Assembly: GCA_050309795.1 (NCBI GenBank)
Contig: JBNRMW010000016.1
Coordinates: 226,839 to 290,838, forward strand
Direction: 5' to 3'
From: JBNRMW01 sp050309795
GTDB taxonomy: Bacteria; Bacillota_I; Bacilli_A; Erysipelotrichales; Erysipelotrichaceae
DNA length: 64,000 bases
Shown here: one piece after another, positions 51,600 through 60,231 of the stretch
Numbering within the stretch: position 1 is the stretch's first letter
Layout of the letters: each line of letters starts with the position of its first letter
Program-made: the position numbers and the translations under genes
The notes under the pieces: generated by a model
Told to the model about the DNA's origin: nothing
Database searches by the model: none
The model's input: only the letters and a program-made list of their open reading frames with translations

Positions 51600-51628
51600 T
51601 TGCATAATGACTATAAATAGCATATAAT
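51600..51628 (+). promoter_or_regulatory. Promoter of the PrsA-like operon
   Basis: -35 TTGCAT (51600-51605) and -10 TATAAT (51623-51628), spacing 17, followed by AAAAGGAG and the ATG at 51652. Confidence 0.7.
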
Positions 51629-51651
51629 GGTTAAGTTAAAAGGAGATTTAA

Positions 51652-52764
51652 ATGGTAGATTTTATTAAGAAACAATGGTTCGTCTTACTAATCGGTTTAA
51701 TATTTTTGATTGGTATTGGCTACTATGTTGTTGATCAGCAAAGTTCAGTAGTTAAAGGCAAACAAGTTAATGGAGAAGACATCGTCTTTTCAATTAATGG
51801 TATGAATTTTACGGCTGATGATTTTTATAATGAATTAAAAGAAGACTATGAAGTAAACCTCGCCGCCATGCGGTATCAAATTGAAGTTGTTGAACAAACG
51901 ATGACTTTAACCGAAGACGAAGAAGTCTCCGCAAAACTTAATGTTGAAGAATTCGACGCCGTCTATCAACAACAGTTCGGAAAGAACTACAAGGATTATC
52001 TCGGAAGACTGCTTATTTCCATCGGATTTGATGGCTATCAAGATCTTGATAAATTTTCACGTTTTACACTGAAATACAATCGGATGCTTGAAGAGTATTT
52101 AGACGATCACCTCGACCCTTACTGGACCGAGTATGAAGAACAATACAAGCCGAGAATCCTATCTCATATTCTCATACGTATTGCCGATACCGACAATATC
52201 ACCCCTGAGGAACAAGAAAAACTTGATGCGGTCAAAGATGCTCTTGCTCAAGGGGAATCGTTTAGTTCTGTCGCTAAAGAATATTCCGACGATGGATCAG
52301 GAGCAAGTGGAGGTTCTTTAGGATTATCAACTACCTCGACCTCCTATGTCAAAGAATTTAAAGACGCCGCATTCAAGCTCCAAGAAGGCGAAGTAACCGA
52401 TTGGGTTGAAACAGAGTATGGTTTCCATCTGATCAGAGCAGATGTTATGGGCTACGAAAACCTCATGGCTTCTGAAACCACCGCTCAAACCCTACTTCAA
52501 AATATCTTAACAAACAATAACGATTTTATTGGCAAAGCATTACAACGTCTCATTGAACAAAACGATCTCAAGATTACCTTTGCTAATGCAGAAATTGAAG
52601 AAGCAATCATGAGACATTATGGCCTAATCGAGGATGAAGTCGAAACTCCAACTACAGAGACTCCAACATCTGAAACACCAACCGCGGAAGAGACTCCAAC
52701 AAATGAAACTGATTCTACCGATGGTGAAACCGAAACAAGCGAAGAAACCGGAGGAAACAATTAA
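51652..52764 (+). CDS. Membrane-anchored PrsA-like peptidyl-prolyl isomerase
   Basis: 370 aa foldase. One uncleaved N-terminal membrane span (residues 9-27, WFVLLIGLIFLIGIGYYVV) in place of a lipobox; a SurA-like chaperone region (about 40-160); a parvulin domain (about 168-262) with RILSHILIRI, ALAQGESFSSVAKEYSDD, GGSLGLSTTS, FKDAAFKLQEGEVTDWVETEYGFHLIRAD; and a Thr/Glu/Pro repeat tail (ETPTxETPT units, from about 333 to the end), which is likely disordered. Shares a base with the following lipoprotein gene (TAATG). Confidence 0.9.
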   Translation: MVDFIKKQWFVLLIGLIFLIGIGYYVVDQQSSVVKGKQVNGEDIVFSINGMNFTADDFYNELKEDYEVNLAAMRYQIEVVEQTMTLTEDEEVSAKLNVEEFDAVYQQQFGKNYKDYLGRLLISIGFDGYQDLDKFSRFTLKYNRMLEEYLDDHLDPYWTEYEEQYKPRILSHILIRIADTDNITPEEQEKLDAVKDALAQGESFSSVAKEYSDDGSGASGGSLGLSTTSTSYVKEFKDAAFKLQEGEVTDWVETEYGFHLIRADVMGYENLMASETTAQTLLQNILTNNNDFIGKALQRLIEQNDLKITFANAEIEEAIMRHYGLIEDEVETPTTETPTSETPTAEETPTNETDSTDGETETSEETGGNN

Positions 52765-53639
52765 TGAAAAAGATGCTCATACTTCTACTTAGTGCCCTCT
52801 TTTTAGTGGCCTGTAGCTCAGGAGAAACTAGCCTAAAAAATTCAAACGATGTATTATTTGAAGTTGGTGATCAAAAGATAACCACCAATCAGCTATATAA
52901 CATGTTACGTAATCAAGAAACTGGTGTCCAAATCATCAATATTGCTAAACAACACTTAATCGATGCAAAAGTTCCAGTTAGCGATGACATGAAAGTTGCC
53001 GCAGAAGAAACTTATAAAGAATATGAAGAACTCTATGGTGATTTTATGTCTTATGTCACTGGTGGTTTGAGTAAAGAAGAATTTATTGAACAACAACTCG
53101 TTCCTTTCGAACAAGAGAAAGCGTATTTAAAACCTTATTTTGAAGCGGAATACGACACCGTCTTTGAAGAAGACCCTGCCGTTCGCGTTTACTATTTACA
53201 ATTTACGGATTTAGATACCGTTAAAGCCGCCCTGGAAGATTTAAAATCCGGAAAGACTTGGGAAGAGATAAAAGAACTTCACCTAGATGAAAAAGACACC
53301 CAAAGCATCGAGTCAAAACTACTACAAACCAGCTCAACGACTGTTCCAAAAGAATTATTACAATGGGCACTTAAAAACAATGTGGTCGATGGCGACATCA
53401 ATCCTGATTACTTCACCGATTCTTCAAATACTAGTAGTCTCAAATACTTAATTGCCCAAATCGACACAAAGGATAAAGAACAATTAAAAGAGGATTACTT
53501 CTTCAATTGGCTCAACGATACCGATCGCGTAACGAAAATCTATGCTGATGCCTTCCAAAAAGCAGACTTCAAAGTCTACGACGCCATCTTACACGAGCAA
53601 ATTAGAGCTGACGAAGATTATCGAATCTTTCTTCCTTAA
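52764..53639 (+). CDS. PrsA/SurA-like chaperone lipoprotein without isomerase domain
   Basis: 291 aa lipoprotein (MKKMLILLLSALFLVAC, Cys17). The region after the signal (VLFEVGDQKITTNQLYNMLRNQETG through FEQEKAYLKPYFEAEYD) resembles the SurA N-terminal chaperone domain and parallels its neighbour, but no parvulin motif (GGxLG, GFHxI) is found in the C-terminal half, which reads LQFTDLDTVKAALEDLKSGKTWEEIKE and then diverges. Probably works with the membrane-anchored PrsA-like isomerase in folding of exported proteins. Ends before a clear terminator. Confidence 0.8.
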   Translation: MKKMLILLLSALFLVACSSGETSLKNSNDVLFEVGDQKITTNQLYNMLRNQETGVQIINIAKQHLIDAKVPVSDDMKVAAEETYKEYEELYGDFMSYVTGGLSKEEFIEQQLVPFEQEKAYLKPYFEAEYDTVFEEDPAVRVYYLQFTDLDTVKAALEDLKSGKTWEEIKELHLDEKDTQSIESKLLQTSSTTVPKELLQWALKNNVVDGDINPDYFTDSSNTSSLKYLIAQIDTKDKEQLKEDYFFNWLNDTDRVTKIYADAFQKADFKVYDAILHEQIRADEDYRIFLP

Positions 53640-53648
53640 CCAAGATTG

Positions 53649-53699
53649 AACCACAAGAGCATGGATAAAACTCTCCTAATGCCACTTGTGGTTTTTTTA
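53649..53699 (+). terminator. Terminator after the foldase operon
   Basis: AACCACAAG (53649-53657) pairs with CTTGTGGTT (53685-53693), followed by T6. Confidence 0.88.
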
Positions 53700-53725
53700 T
53701 AAAACATTTAGTGATTATTTGCCTA

Positions 53726-53734
53726 TGATACAAT
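53726..53734 (+). promoter_or_regulatory. Possible extended -10 promoter of the HIT gene
   Basis: TGATACAAT, 31 bases before the ATG; TTTAGT lies 16 bases upstream as a weak -35. Confidence 0.4.
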
Positions 53735-53765
53735 GTAGTTAAGAAGATGAAAGGAAAATTCAAAA

Positions 53766-54158
53766 ATGACTATTTTCGATAAAATATTACAACAGGAAAT
53801 CCCTTCCTACAAAGTTTATGAAGACCAAGATACCTATGCTTTTTTAGACATCGCTCAAGCGACAAAAGGACACACCTTGGTGATTTCCAAACATCCTGGG
53901 GAAGATTTCCTGACCATGGATCCTCTCCACTATCAACAAGTCATGAGCGTGGCTCAGACCCTTGCCCAAGACATTTGTAACAAACTTGGCGCCAACGGTT
54001 GTAATCTACTGACAAATGCCCAACCCATTGCGGGACAAACTGTCATGAAGTTTCATGTACACATTTTACCCAGATACGACGAAACGGATGGCTTGACCAT
54101 TGCCTTTCACCCTCAAAAAGAGACAACGATTCAAGAAACTCATCAAAAATTGATATAA
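53766..54158 (+). CDS. HIT family nucleotide hydrolase/transferase
   Basis: 130 aa. Histidine triad protein that cleaves nucleoside phosphoramidates or dinucleotide polyphosphates. IFDKILQQEIPSYKVYEDQ, FLDIAQATKGHTLVISKHP and GQTVMKFHVHILPRY are family motifs. The usual HxHxHxx reads KFHVHIL, so the first His is Lys; the central and last His that carry catalysis remain. Ribosome site AAAGG 10 bases upstream. Own unit, ending at a bidirectional terminator facing yhaM. Confidence 0.93.
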   Translation: MTIFDKILQQEIPSYKVYEDQDTYAFLDIAQATKGHTLVISKHPGEDFLTMDPLHYQQVMSVAQTLAQDICNKLGANGCNLLTNAQPIAGQTVMKFHVHILPRYDETDGLTIAFHPQKETTIQETHQKLI

Positions 54159-54165
54159 ATAACAA

Positions 54166-54203
54166 CAAAAAAAGTTAAGAACCTCGGTGTCTTAACTTTT
54201 TTA
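54166..54203. terminator. Bidirectional terminator between HIT and yhaM
   Basis: AAAGTTAAGA (54171-54180) with TCTTAACTTT (54190-54199); A run on the left, T run on the right, convergent genes. Confidence 0.9.
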
Positions 54204-54215
54204 CTAGTTTCGATT

Positions 54216-55154
54216 TTAATTATCCAATAAGGGCTTATAAACTGAACGCGACTCCAAAGAATACACCCGCGGACTAAAACTTCCTGGTTCAAGTTGTTCA
54301 AGTTGCTTACTAAACATGTCAATTCGAGCATCAAGGTTATCAATCATATTCAATACTTCTGCCTCTAATATCATTGGTAACACTGGAGAACCAAATTCAT
54401 ATTGCCCATGATGAGATAAAATCATATGCCTCAATAGCGTCGATTCCTCACAATCCTCATAACCGAGCATTCGGGAAACTTCAAATACTTCCGCTTGGGA
54501 CATTGAAATATGACCCAATAATTTTCCTTCTGTTCCGTATTCAACCACTTGCGCGGAGGTAAATTCATTAATTTTACCGATATCATGACAAATAATCCCT
54601 GCATATAGTAAATCCATATTCAATTGGGGAAAGATTTTTCCTAGACTTTCTGCAATCTGTAACATTTCGTAGGTATGGGTCGCTAAGCCCCCAACATATT
54701 CATGATGATAACGCGCCGCTGCGGGATAAATAAAGAACTCCGATTCATAGCGTTTAAAATATGCCTGCGTGATATTTTTCAGGACATCGTTTTGAATCAA
54801 ATCTAAGTAATAATCTAACGCGTCCATTAATACCGATTTTTCCACTTTTGAGGCCATTGTAAATTCTTTAAAATCAATGGACGATTGAGCAAGCGTATGT
54901 ATATTGGTTATTTTCATTTGTAATTGCTGATTAAAACGATTCACAACTCCTTCGACTTGAACCACATCACCCACCTGCACAACTTCTTCTTGTGCAGGGG
55001 TTACCGACCAAAGCCGAGCATCCAACGTCCCGGTGTTATCTTGTAAGACAATGCTTAGATAAGCGGAGCCATTAGACTGAACCCCCTTTTTTACCGATGT
55101 AATTAAGTAAGGCTGATTAACCATGTCTCGTTCTTTTATTTCATTTATTTTCAT
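54216..55154 (-). CDS. yhaM: 3'-5' exoribonuclease YhaM
   Basis: 312 aa. N-terminal OB-fold (residues 10-90, YLITSVKKG through QMKITNIHTL) and an HD domain: HHEYVGGLATHTYEMLQIAESLG, ICHDIGKINEF, MSQAEVFEVSRMLG and LRHMILSHHGQYEFGSPVLPMILEAEVLNMIDNLDARID carry the metal-binding His/Asp. Length is typical of Bacillus YhaM, which takes part in RNA turnover and DNA-end processing. GAGG lies nine bases upstream. It overlaps the end of the glycosyltransferase-RecX gene by 14 bases. Confidence 0.95.
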   Translation of the reverse strand: MKINEIKERDMVNQPYLITSVKKGVQSNGSAYLSIVLQDNTGTLDARLWSVTPAQEEVVQVGDVVQVEGVVNRFNQQLQMKITNIHTLAQSSIDFKEFTMASKVEKSVLMDALDYYLDLIQNDVLKNITQAYFKRYESEFFIYPAAARYHHEYVGGLATHTYEMLQIAESLGKIFPQLNMDLLYAGIICHDIGKINEFTSAQVVEYGTEGKLLGHISMSQAEVFEVSRMLGYEDCEESTLLRHMILSHHGQYEFGSPVLPMILEAEVLNMIDNLDARIDMFSKQLEQLEPGSFSPRVYSLESRSVYKPLLDN

Positions 55155-57123
55155 TTTCCATTACCTCATTTAAGACTTCAATAATTAGATTTAGCGGATA
55201 GCCCTTACGGCTCATACGGGCAATCGTTTTTTCACGAACTTCTTTCGCTGACCGCCGTTCCCGTTGTTTTACATAATATTTCTCTACTTGATGATATAAG
55301 TTTTCGTAAATTTGGTTACGGTCTTCACGAATGTTCACTTCATCCAAGGCCGCATAAATCACGGAAAGTTCAAATCCTTCTCGCGTTGCTTTACTCATCA
55401 ATTTTTGTTTTTGAGCTAAAATCGGTAAGTCTTGATAGCGGTCGACTATATTATTGAACAATTTCGTACAAAGTTCAACCTGAAGTGGTTGTAAAGACTC
55501 TAGCGCTTCTTCAATATGTTCTTCTTTAAATTTCAAACGTCCCAAGCGTTGCTTGGCTTTATAGTTGCCTATATTTAACCGTTTAAAGCGTTCGATTTGT
55601 TCTTGTAAAAATCGTTGATCATTAATGAAATTAGCTTGTTTGAGTTTATTCATCACAATTTCATTAACATCACGATCCTGACTTTGGTTCTCTAATGATT
55701 CCAGCATCGCGGTTTCGGTGTAATCTTTATGAACTAACAAGCTGATGGCTTTCGTATACAGTTTATCTACTAAATCTCTTTGAATCCAAACCGTCACCCT
55801 TTCTTTATCTATAATTTGATCGACGACCAATTCTTCCTGAGCTAATTGTTGAGCACTCATATAAATAGATTGTGAAGTCCGAGGCGTACTAATAAGTAAA
55901 TGGTAATATCCATTAACTAGTTCAATCTCTTCAATCACATATTCAAAACTATGTAGCTCTAAGGCTTGATAATAACACTCTAGAACATTATCCACAAATA
56001 TCCGATCTTCATAGGGCTTGACCAATTCAAGTGCTCCCTGTTTAAGTTGTTGTCTTTGTTCGTCACTTGAACTCAAAATTTTATGCGCTTTCTCAACAAA
56101 TTCAGCCGATCCATCAAAATAATAGCCGGACTTGCCTTCAATCAATAATTCCTCAAGAATTTGCTTGTCACTAGCTAACAACGGAAGTCCACAAGCCATC
56201 GCTTCCATAAAAGTTAATCCCTGAGTTTCAGAAAGAGATGCCGAAACGAAGATATCGCCAGCATGATAATAGCCTGCAATATCCGTATTAACCACCATTC
56301 CTGTGGTAAAAATATGTTTATCCAACTTGTTTTCAATAATCCATTGGCGATAGTTTTCTAATTCAGGACCGCCACCGACAATCATAAAATAACAATCTGG
56401 TTGTGATTTCACTAATTCTTTAAAACCATTGAGAACCACGAGTATATCTTTTTCATCGCTGATGCGACCAATAAATATAAACAGCGTATCTTGGTTTGTA
56501 ATTCCATACTTTTCACGAATGTGTATGCGCTGCTGAATCAGCTCTTCACTTTCTTTGAAGCGGCGTAGATCAATTCCCGAAGGAATGACTTGAATTGGTT
56601 TGGTTACCCCATATCTTTCCAAGAGCATTTTGGTTTTCTGCGATGGCGCAATAATGATCTGTGCTGGTTGGGCCAATTCTTTCGATAACCAACCTACCAA
56701 TCGTTTCGTTTGTCGATCAAAACTCTGACTTTTAAAGATATTCAAATAATGAGTGTAATCCTCATATTGAGTATGATACGTATAAACTAAGGGAATATTT
56801 AATCGTTTAGCCACCCATCGCGCAAACAAACCAACACCAAACTCCTGTTGAACATGGATGATATCCAACCGCATTTGTCGTACATAATCCCACGCACTTC
56901 CTTGGATTGGAGAAGACAGTTTTTTATAATCAAACTTTTTCAATTCCAAACCCGCTAACAATAACACCCGATCTTCATATTTATGTTTAAAAGCATTTTT
57001 GTGGTTGGCAATAATAAAGACCTCATGTCCTTGCTCCATAAGCCCCTTGCGTAAAGTTTCAATCGACGTCACAACGCCATTAATATCTGGTAAATATGTG
57101 TCTGAAAAAATTCCTATTCGCAT
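55141..57123 (-). CDS. GT4 glycosyltransferase fused to a RecX-like domain
   Basis: 660 aa from ATG 57123, which has AAGGAG six bases upstream. Residues 1-390: GT-B, family 4 glycosyltransferase (GIFSDTYLPDINGVVTSIETLRKGL; YTYHTQYEDYTHYL; IPSGIDLRRF; FIGRISDEKDILVVLNGF; SLSETQGLTFMEAMACGLPLLAS), closest in look to diacylglycerol glucosyltransferases. Residues about 395-660: RecX-like repeats of three-helix units (AISLLVHKDYTETAMLESL; FINDQRFLQEQIERFKRLNIGNYKAKQRLGRLKFKEEHIEEAL; TIARMSRKGYPLNLIIEVLNEV). RecX normally regulates RecA. No stop or frameshift lies between. Cotranscribed with a YbhN-type protein upstream and yhaM downstream. Confidence 0.85.
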   Translation of the reverse strand: MRIGIFSDTYLPDINGVVTSIETLRKGLMEQGHEVFIIANHKNAFKHKYEDRVLLLAGLELKKFDYKKLSSPIQGSAWDYVRQMRLDIIHVQQEFGVGLFARWVAKRLNIPLVYTYHTQYEDYTHYLNIFKSQSFDRQTKRLVGWLSKELAQPAQIIIAPSQKTKMLLERYGVTKPIQVIPSGIDLRRFKESEELIQQRIHIREKYGITNQDTLFIFIGRISDEKDILVVLNGFKELVKSQPDCYFMIVGGGPELENYRQWIIENKLDKHIFTTGMVVNTDIAGYYHAGDIFVSASLSETQGLTFMEAMACGLPLLASDKQILEELLIEGKSGYYFDGSAEFVEKAHKILSSSDEQRQQLKQGALELVKPYEDRIFVDNVLECYYQALELHSFEYVIEEIELVNGYYHLLISTPRTSQSIYMSAQQLAQEELVVDQIIDKERVTVWIQRDLVDKLYTKAISLLVHKDYTETAMLESLENQSQDRDVNEIVMNKLKQANFINDQRFLQEQIERFKRLNIGNYKAKQRLGRLKFKEEHIEEALESLQPLQVELCTKLFNNIVDRYQDLPILAQKQKLMSKATREGFELSVIYAALDEVNIREDRNQIYENLYHQVEKYYVKQRERRSAKEVREKTIARMSRKGYPLNLIIEVLNEVMENENK

Positions 57124-57134
57124 CTCTGTCTCCT

Positions 57135-58151
57135 TCATATTGCTCTTCGTTTATAATACAGAAAAATCAGTGCCCCAACAATGATAATCAGGTAATAAGA
57201 TAAAAATCGCCAAATTAAAACCAAAGGTGATAAATAAATCTGATCTACAATCGTAGCAAACATCGATAAAAATGTTAGCTCGGTTCCACCACTAGCCCCA
57301 GGTAAGGGTATGAATACATTGATCATCATCACAAAACTGGACAAGGCAATCATATTGTAAATATCATTTCTTAAAATAGGTGCCCGTAAAGCTTTAGCAA
57401 TAAGGTAAGGCAGAAAAAAATACAAAATCAAACGGATAACATTGGTTATGACACCAATCATCATAACCTTCCTATTCTTTAAAAGTAACGCCATCGAATC
57501 TCGAAACCGTTGTAAACTACTTTCTAGTTTTTTCATACTTTCTTGAGGGTCTTTGACGAATTTTAATCGATGTAAACTATATATTCCACGACTGGATAAC
57601 CAATGATGTAGTCGTTGACTTTTGGCTAAAACAAATAAAACAACTAATACCAAACTATTTAATAAAAAACCGAATAGCACCATCGTAAAGAGTCCACTAA
57701 TATTCAATAAAGAAGAGAGCTTTAAAACTAATAAAATAAAAACCATGGTAATCATAACCATCTGATACAATAGAAAATCCAACCATAAGATACTCGCCGC
57801 TTGGGCATAACGGATATTCAACCGTCGAAAAGCAACCGCTTGAAACAATTGACCACCAGTGGCTGAGGGCGTAATGCCGCTACCAAAGGCCCCAATTAGC
57901 GCAATATTTAATGCCTGTGTTGAATTAATTCTGCCACCGATTAAATTCGTATAGGCTTGAATACCAAGACCCCAAACATAAAACATTAAAAGAACCGAAA
58001 GAAAAGAGAGTGACAACCAACCCCAATGTGCTTCGGTTATAATTTGTAAGGTTTCCTCCAGATTTTGTTCTAAAGTCAGTTTAAAAACAAAAAATGTAAG
58101 AATAGCCAAAAGACCAATATTGAACAACGGAGAATTTAGCAATTTTTTCAT
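57135..58151 (-). CDS. YbhN/AglD-type multi-span membrane protein (UPF0104)
   Basis: 338 aa with about eight hydrophobic segments. Family marks: GAFGSGITPSATGGQLFQAVAFRR (the TPS..GG motif) and FVMMINVFIPLPGASGGTELTFLSMF (P-x-P-G-x-x-G-G-x-E), typical of the lysylphosphatidylglycerol-synthase membrane region and its stand-alone relatives, implicated in moving lipids. Its TGA overlaps an alternative start of the glycosyltransferase. The pairing suggests glycolipid or lipid-linked glycan synthesis and translocation (inference). Good promoter upstream. Confidence 0.88.
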   Translation of the reverse strand: MKKLLNSPLFNIGLLAILTFFVFKLTLEQNLEETLQIITEAHWGWLSLSFLSVLLMFYVWGLGIQAYTNLIGGRINSTQALNIALIGAFGSGITPSATGGQLFQAVAFRRLNIRYAQAASILWLDFLLYQMVMITMVFILLVLKLSSLLNISGLFTMVLFGFLLNSLVLVVLFVLAKSQRLHHWLSSRGIYSLHRLKFVKDPQESMKKLESSLQRFRDSMALLLKNRKVMMIGVITNVIRLILYFFLPYLIAKALRAPILRNDIYNMIALSSFVMMINVFIPLPGASGGTELTFLSMFATIVDQIYLSPLVLIWRFLSYYLIIIVGALIFLYYKRRAI

Positions 58152-58179
58152 TGTTTGTACTCGCTCTCTAATAATCTTA

Positions 58180-58207
58180 ATTATACAAGACTAAAAATTG
58201 AAGTCAA
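58180..58207 (-). promoter_or_regulatory. Promoter of the YbhN-glycosyltransferase operon
   Basis: -35 TTGACT (58202-58207) and -10 TATAAT (58180-58185), spacing 16. Confidence 0.75.
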
Positions 58208-58236
58208 TGAACCTAGCCCAATGTACGGACCAATTA

Positions 58237-58683
58237 CTACAAATCGATTTTTTGGTAGTCCTTCAGCTTTAAAACTTGACCAACTTGTGAAGGCCAAACA
58301 AGCTCAACCAACATCCCCTTTTTGACCTCGATGGATTGTTTAGTTAAGGCATAAATCCAGCTGGATAAATACGGTTCGTGTCCCACAATAATCAAAAAAT
58401 CATAATCGTGATGATTATCAATATATTGTTTAAATGCCTGGAAGCTACCGCTTGCCACAAACTCTTGAATATCAATGTCATCGGTTAAATATTGTGCCGT
58501 TTGAATTGCTCGTAAAAGCGGCGAACTACAGACGCGAACTTTCTTGTTTTCTAAAACCTTTTTTAAATATGGAATAGACTTTGCCAATTTTTCATGGCCA
58601 TTGCTTGTTAGCGGACGATCACGATCTTTTAGATTTTCAGAACGTTCGACAGCCTCTCCATGTCGTATGAACAATACTTTCAT
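58237..58683 (-). CDS. SixA-like histidine phosphatase
   Basis: 148 aa. Phosphohistidine phosphatase superfamily: KVLFIRHGEAVERSENLKDRDRPLTSNGHEKL with the RHG catalytic His at the N-terminus, VCSSPLLRAIQTAQYL, and LIIVGHEPYLSSWIYAL with the second His. Short SixA type; in E. coli SixA acts on phosphohistidine in PTS-related signalling, but the target here is unknown. ATG 58683 has GGGGGTGG upstream; the in-frame upstream codons overlap the leader. Confidence 0.9.
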   Translation of the reverse strand: MKVLFIRHGEAVERSENLKDRDRPLTSNGHEKLAKSIPYLKKVLENKKVRVCSSPLLRAIQTAQYLTDDIDIQEFVASGSFQAFKQYIDNHHDYDFLIIVGHEPYLSSWIYALTKQSIEVKKGMLVELVWPSQVGQVLKLKDYQKIDL

Positions 58684-58795
58684 AATACCACCCCCTGATG
58701 GTTCTATTTTACCCGATATTCTGTCTTCAAACAAAGTCTAAGATTCAACTCCTGCGTATGTTTTTAAAAATGTATGAACTTTTTTAAAAAAGTCT

Positions 58796-58809
58796 TGACA
58801 ACGCTTACA
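58796..58809 (+). promoter_or_regulatory. cre site (CcpA operator) before the aldolase gene
   Basis: TGACAACGCTTACA matches the catabolite-responsive consensus TGWNANCGNTNWCA at every position. It overlaps a TTGACA (58795-58800) that is likely the -35 box, so CcpA binding would block transcription when preferred sugars are present. The -10 is poor (TATTAA region near 58820). Confidence 0.85.
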
Positions 58810-58875
58810 AACAGGTTTTTATTAAAAGTGTCACTAACCGAACGATGTCCGGTATCATCGGAAAGGAGAATAATG

Positions 58876-59652
58876 ATGAAAAATGTATTGAAAGAAAAAC
58901 TAGATCAAGGAACCCGTGTCCTTGGAACCTTCCACGAAATTGGAAGCGCTATAGCTGTAGAGGCTCTAGGTTATGGAGAGTTGGATTATGTCATCATTGA
59001 CACCGAGCATGGACCTTTCGAACCGGAACGAGTCCAAGAATTTGTCCGAGCCGCAAATGGTGCCCAAATTACTCCGTTGGTTCGTGTCAAAGATGCACAA
59101 CGTAATTCAATTCTAAAAATGTTAGACGTTGGCGCTCAAGGTTTAATTATTCCTAATGTCCACACTGTCGAAGAAGTAAAACAAGTGGTAGAGTATGGAA
59201 AATACTTCCCTGTTGGAAACCGTGGTGTCGCTCCGACTTCTGGTAGTAGCTATTGGACTGTTGATTACACCACTCAAGGGTTAGACCACTATTTTGAAGT
59301 AAGTAATCGTGAACAACTGCTTATTCCTCAGTGTGAAACTAGAGGCTGTCTAGAAAACATCGAAGAAATCGTCGAACTGGATGGTGTTGATGGCATCTTT
59401 GTTGGACCTTATGATTTATCCACAGCTTTAGGAAAACCTGGTCAATTTGGTGATCAAGAAGTTATCGATGCCATTGCTCGAGTTATCAAAGCTTGTAAAG
59501 ACGCTGGAAAATATTCCTTTATGTACACTGGAACCATCGAGGGTGTTAAAGCCAATTATGCTCTTGGCTACGACGCTGTTTGTTATGGAATGGACGCCAT
59601 TATGTTAATCGAAGCGACCAAAAATCTCGTTGCTGCTGTTAAAGAAAACTAA
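58876..59652 (+). CDS. HpcH/HpaI family class II aldolase
   Basis: 258 aa divalent-metal aldolase that cleaves 2-keto-3-deoxy sugar acids or hydroxy-oxo acids to pyruvate plus an aldehyde. Motifs: DYVIIDTEHGPFEPE with catalytic His, TPLVRVKDAQRNSILKMLDVGAQGLIIPNV, VGNRGVAPTS, LIPQCETRGCLENIEEI with metal Glu, and VDGIFVGPYDLSTALG with metal Asp. Two adjacent ATG codons (58873 and 58876); AAAGGAG is seven bases before the second. Followed after 39 bases by a truncated GntP permease gene, so the pair once formed a sugar-acid uptake and breakdown unit under CcpA control. Confidence 0.92.
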   Translation: MKNVLKEKLDQGTRVLGTFHEIGSAIAVEALGYGELDYVIIDTEHGPFEPERVQEFVRAANGAQITPLVRVKDAQRNSILKMLDVGAQGLIIPNVHTVEEVKQVVEYGKYFPVGNRGVAPTSGSSYWTVDYTTQGLDHYFEVSNREQLLIPQCETRGCLENIEEIVELDGVDGIFVGPYDLSTALGKPGQFGDQEVIDAIARVIKACKDAGKYSFMYTGTIEGVKANYALGYDAVCYGMDAIMLIEATKNLVAAVKEN

Positions 59653-59691
59653 AGCGAGATGATCTTAAAGATCTTCTAAGGAGAGAAAATC

Positions 59692-60144
59692 ATGAATATT
59701 ATTGGAACAATTGGTATTGTCTTAGGTTTATTAGCTATTATTTATTTTACAACAACAGGGTTTAATGCTCTTTTAGCGGCTCCACTAGCGACGATTGTAG
59801 TTATCGTTTTCAACCAAATGCCGTTCTTCGATGCTTTGATCGGTTCTACGAACTCTTATATGAGTGCGTTGGCTGGCTTCATCGTCACCAATTTTGCGGT
59901 TTTTTTACTTGGATCTATTCTTGCTAAATATATGGAAAAAAGTGGCGCAACGATTACGATCGCTAATAGCATTCTACAAAAGGTCGGTTCGGATAAACCT
60001 TATCCCGTTTTAGTCGCCCTATTTATCATTTCTGCTTTACTTACCTATGGTGGAATTAGTATGTTTGTCGTCTGTTTTGCTTTAATCCCCCTCGCCCGTC
60101 CTTTATTTAAACGCTTGAATCTAAAAAATGAACGAATAATTTAA
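59692..60144 (+). pseudogene. GntP-type gluconate/sugar-acid permease, truncated after 150 codons
   Basis: The N-terminal third of a GntP family permease: first span IIGTIGIVLGLLAIIYFTTTGFNALLAAPLATIVV, conserved YMSALAGFIVTNFAVFLLGSILAKYMEKSGA, and LTYGGISMFVVCFALIPLARPLFKRLNL. Family members are about 430-460 aa with 12 or so spans; here the sequence leaves the family after FKRLNL, adds six unrelated residues and stops at TAA. No further GntP sequence is found in any frame before nifJ, so the rest was deleted. Ribosome site GGAGAG upstream is intact. Likely non-functional. Confidence 0.85.
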
Positions 60145-60161
60145 ACAAGTACATTCAATAG

Positions 60162-60190
60162 AAAAAGACGTCTCTGTTTAGAAACGTCTT
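60162..60190 (-). terminator. Terminator of nifJ
   Basis: On the minus strand AAGACGT (60184-60190) pairs with ACGTCTT (60165-60171), followed by TTTTTC. Lies between the convergent truncated permease and nifJ. Confidence 0.75.
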
Positions 60191-60231
60191 AAATAGATAC
60201 TTAACGAATTAAAATCGACTGGAATAACCGC

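Noticed and set aside
52650..52760. Tandem DNA repeat at the end of the PrsA-like gene
   Set aside because: The ETPT units are repeated at protein level with varied codons, so this is a low-complexity tail and not a DNA repeat array.
53649..53699. Possible riboswitch or small RNA between the foldase operon and the HIT gene
   Set aside because: It is a simple hairpin plus T run, which is sufficient as a terminator.
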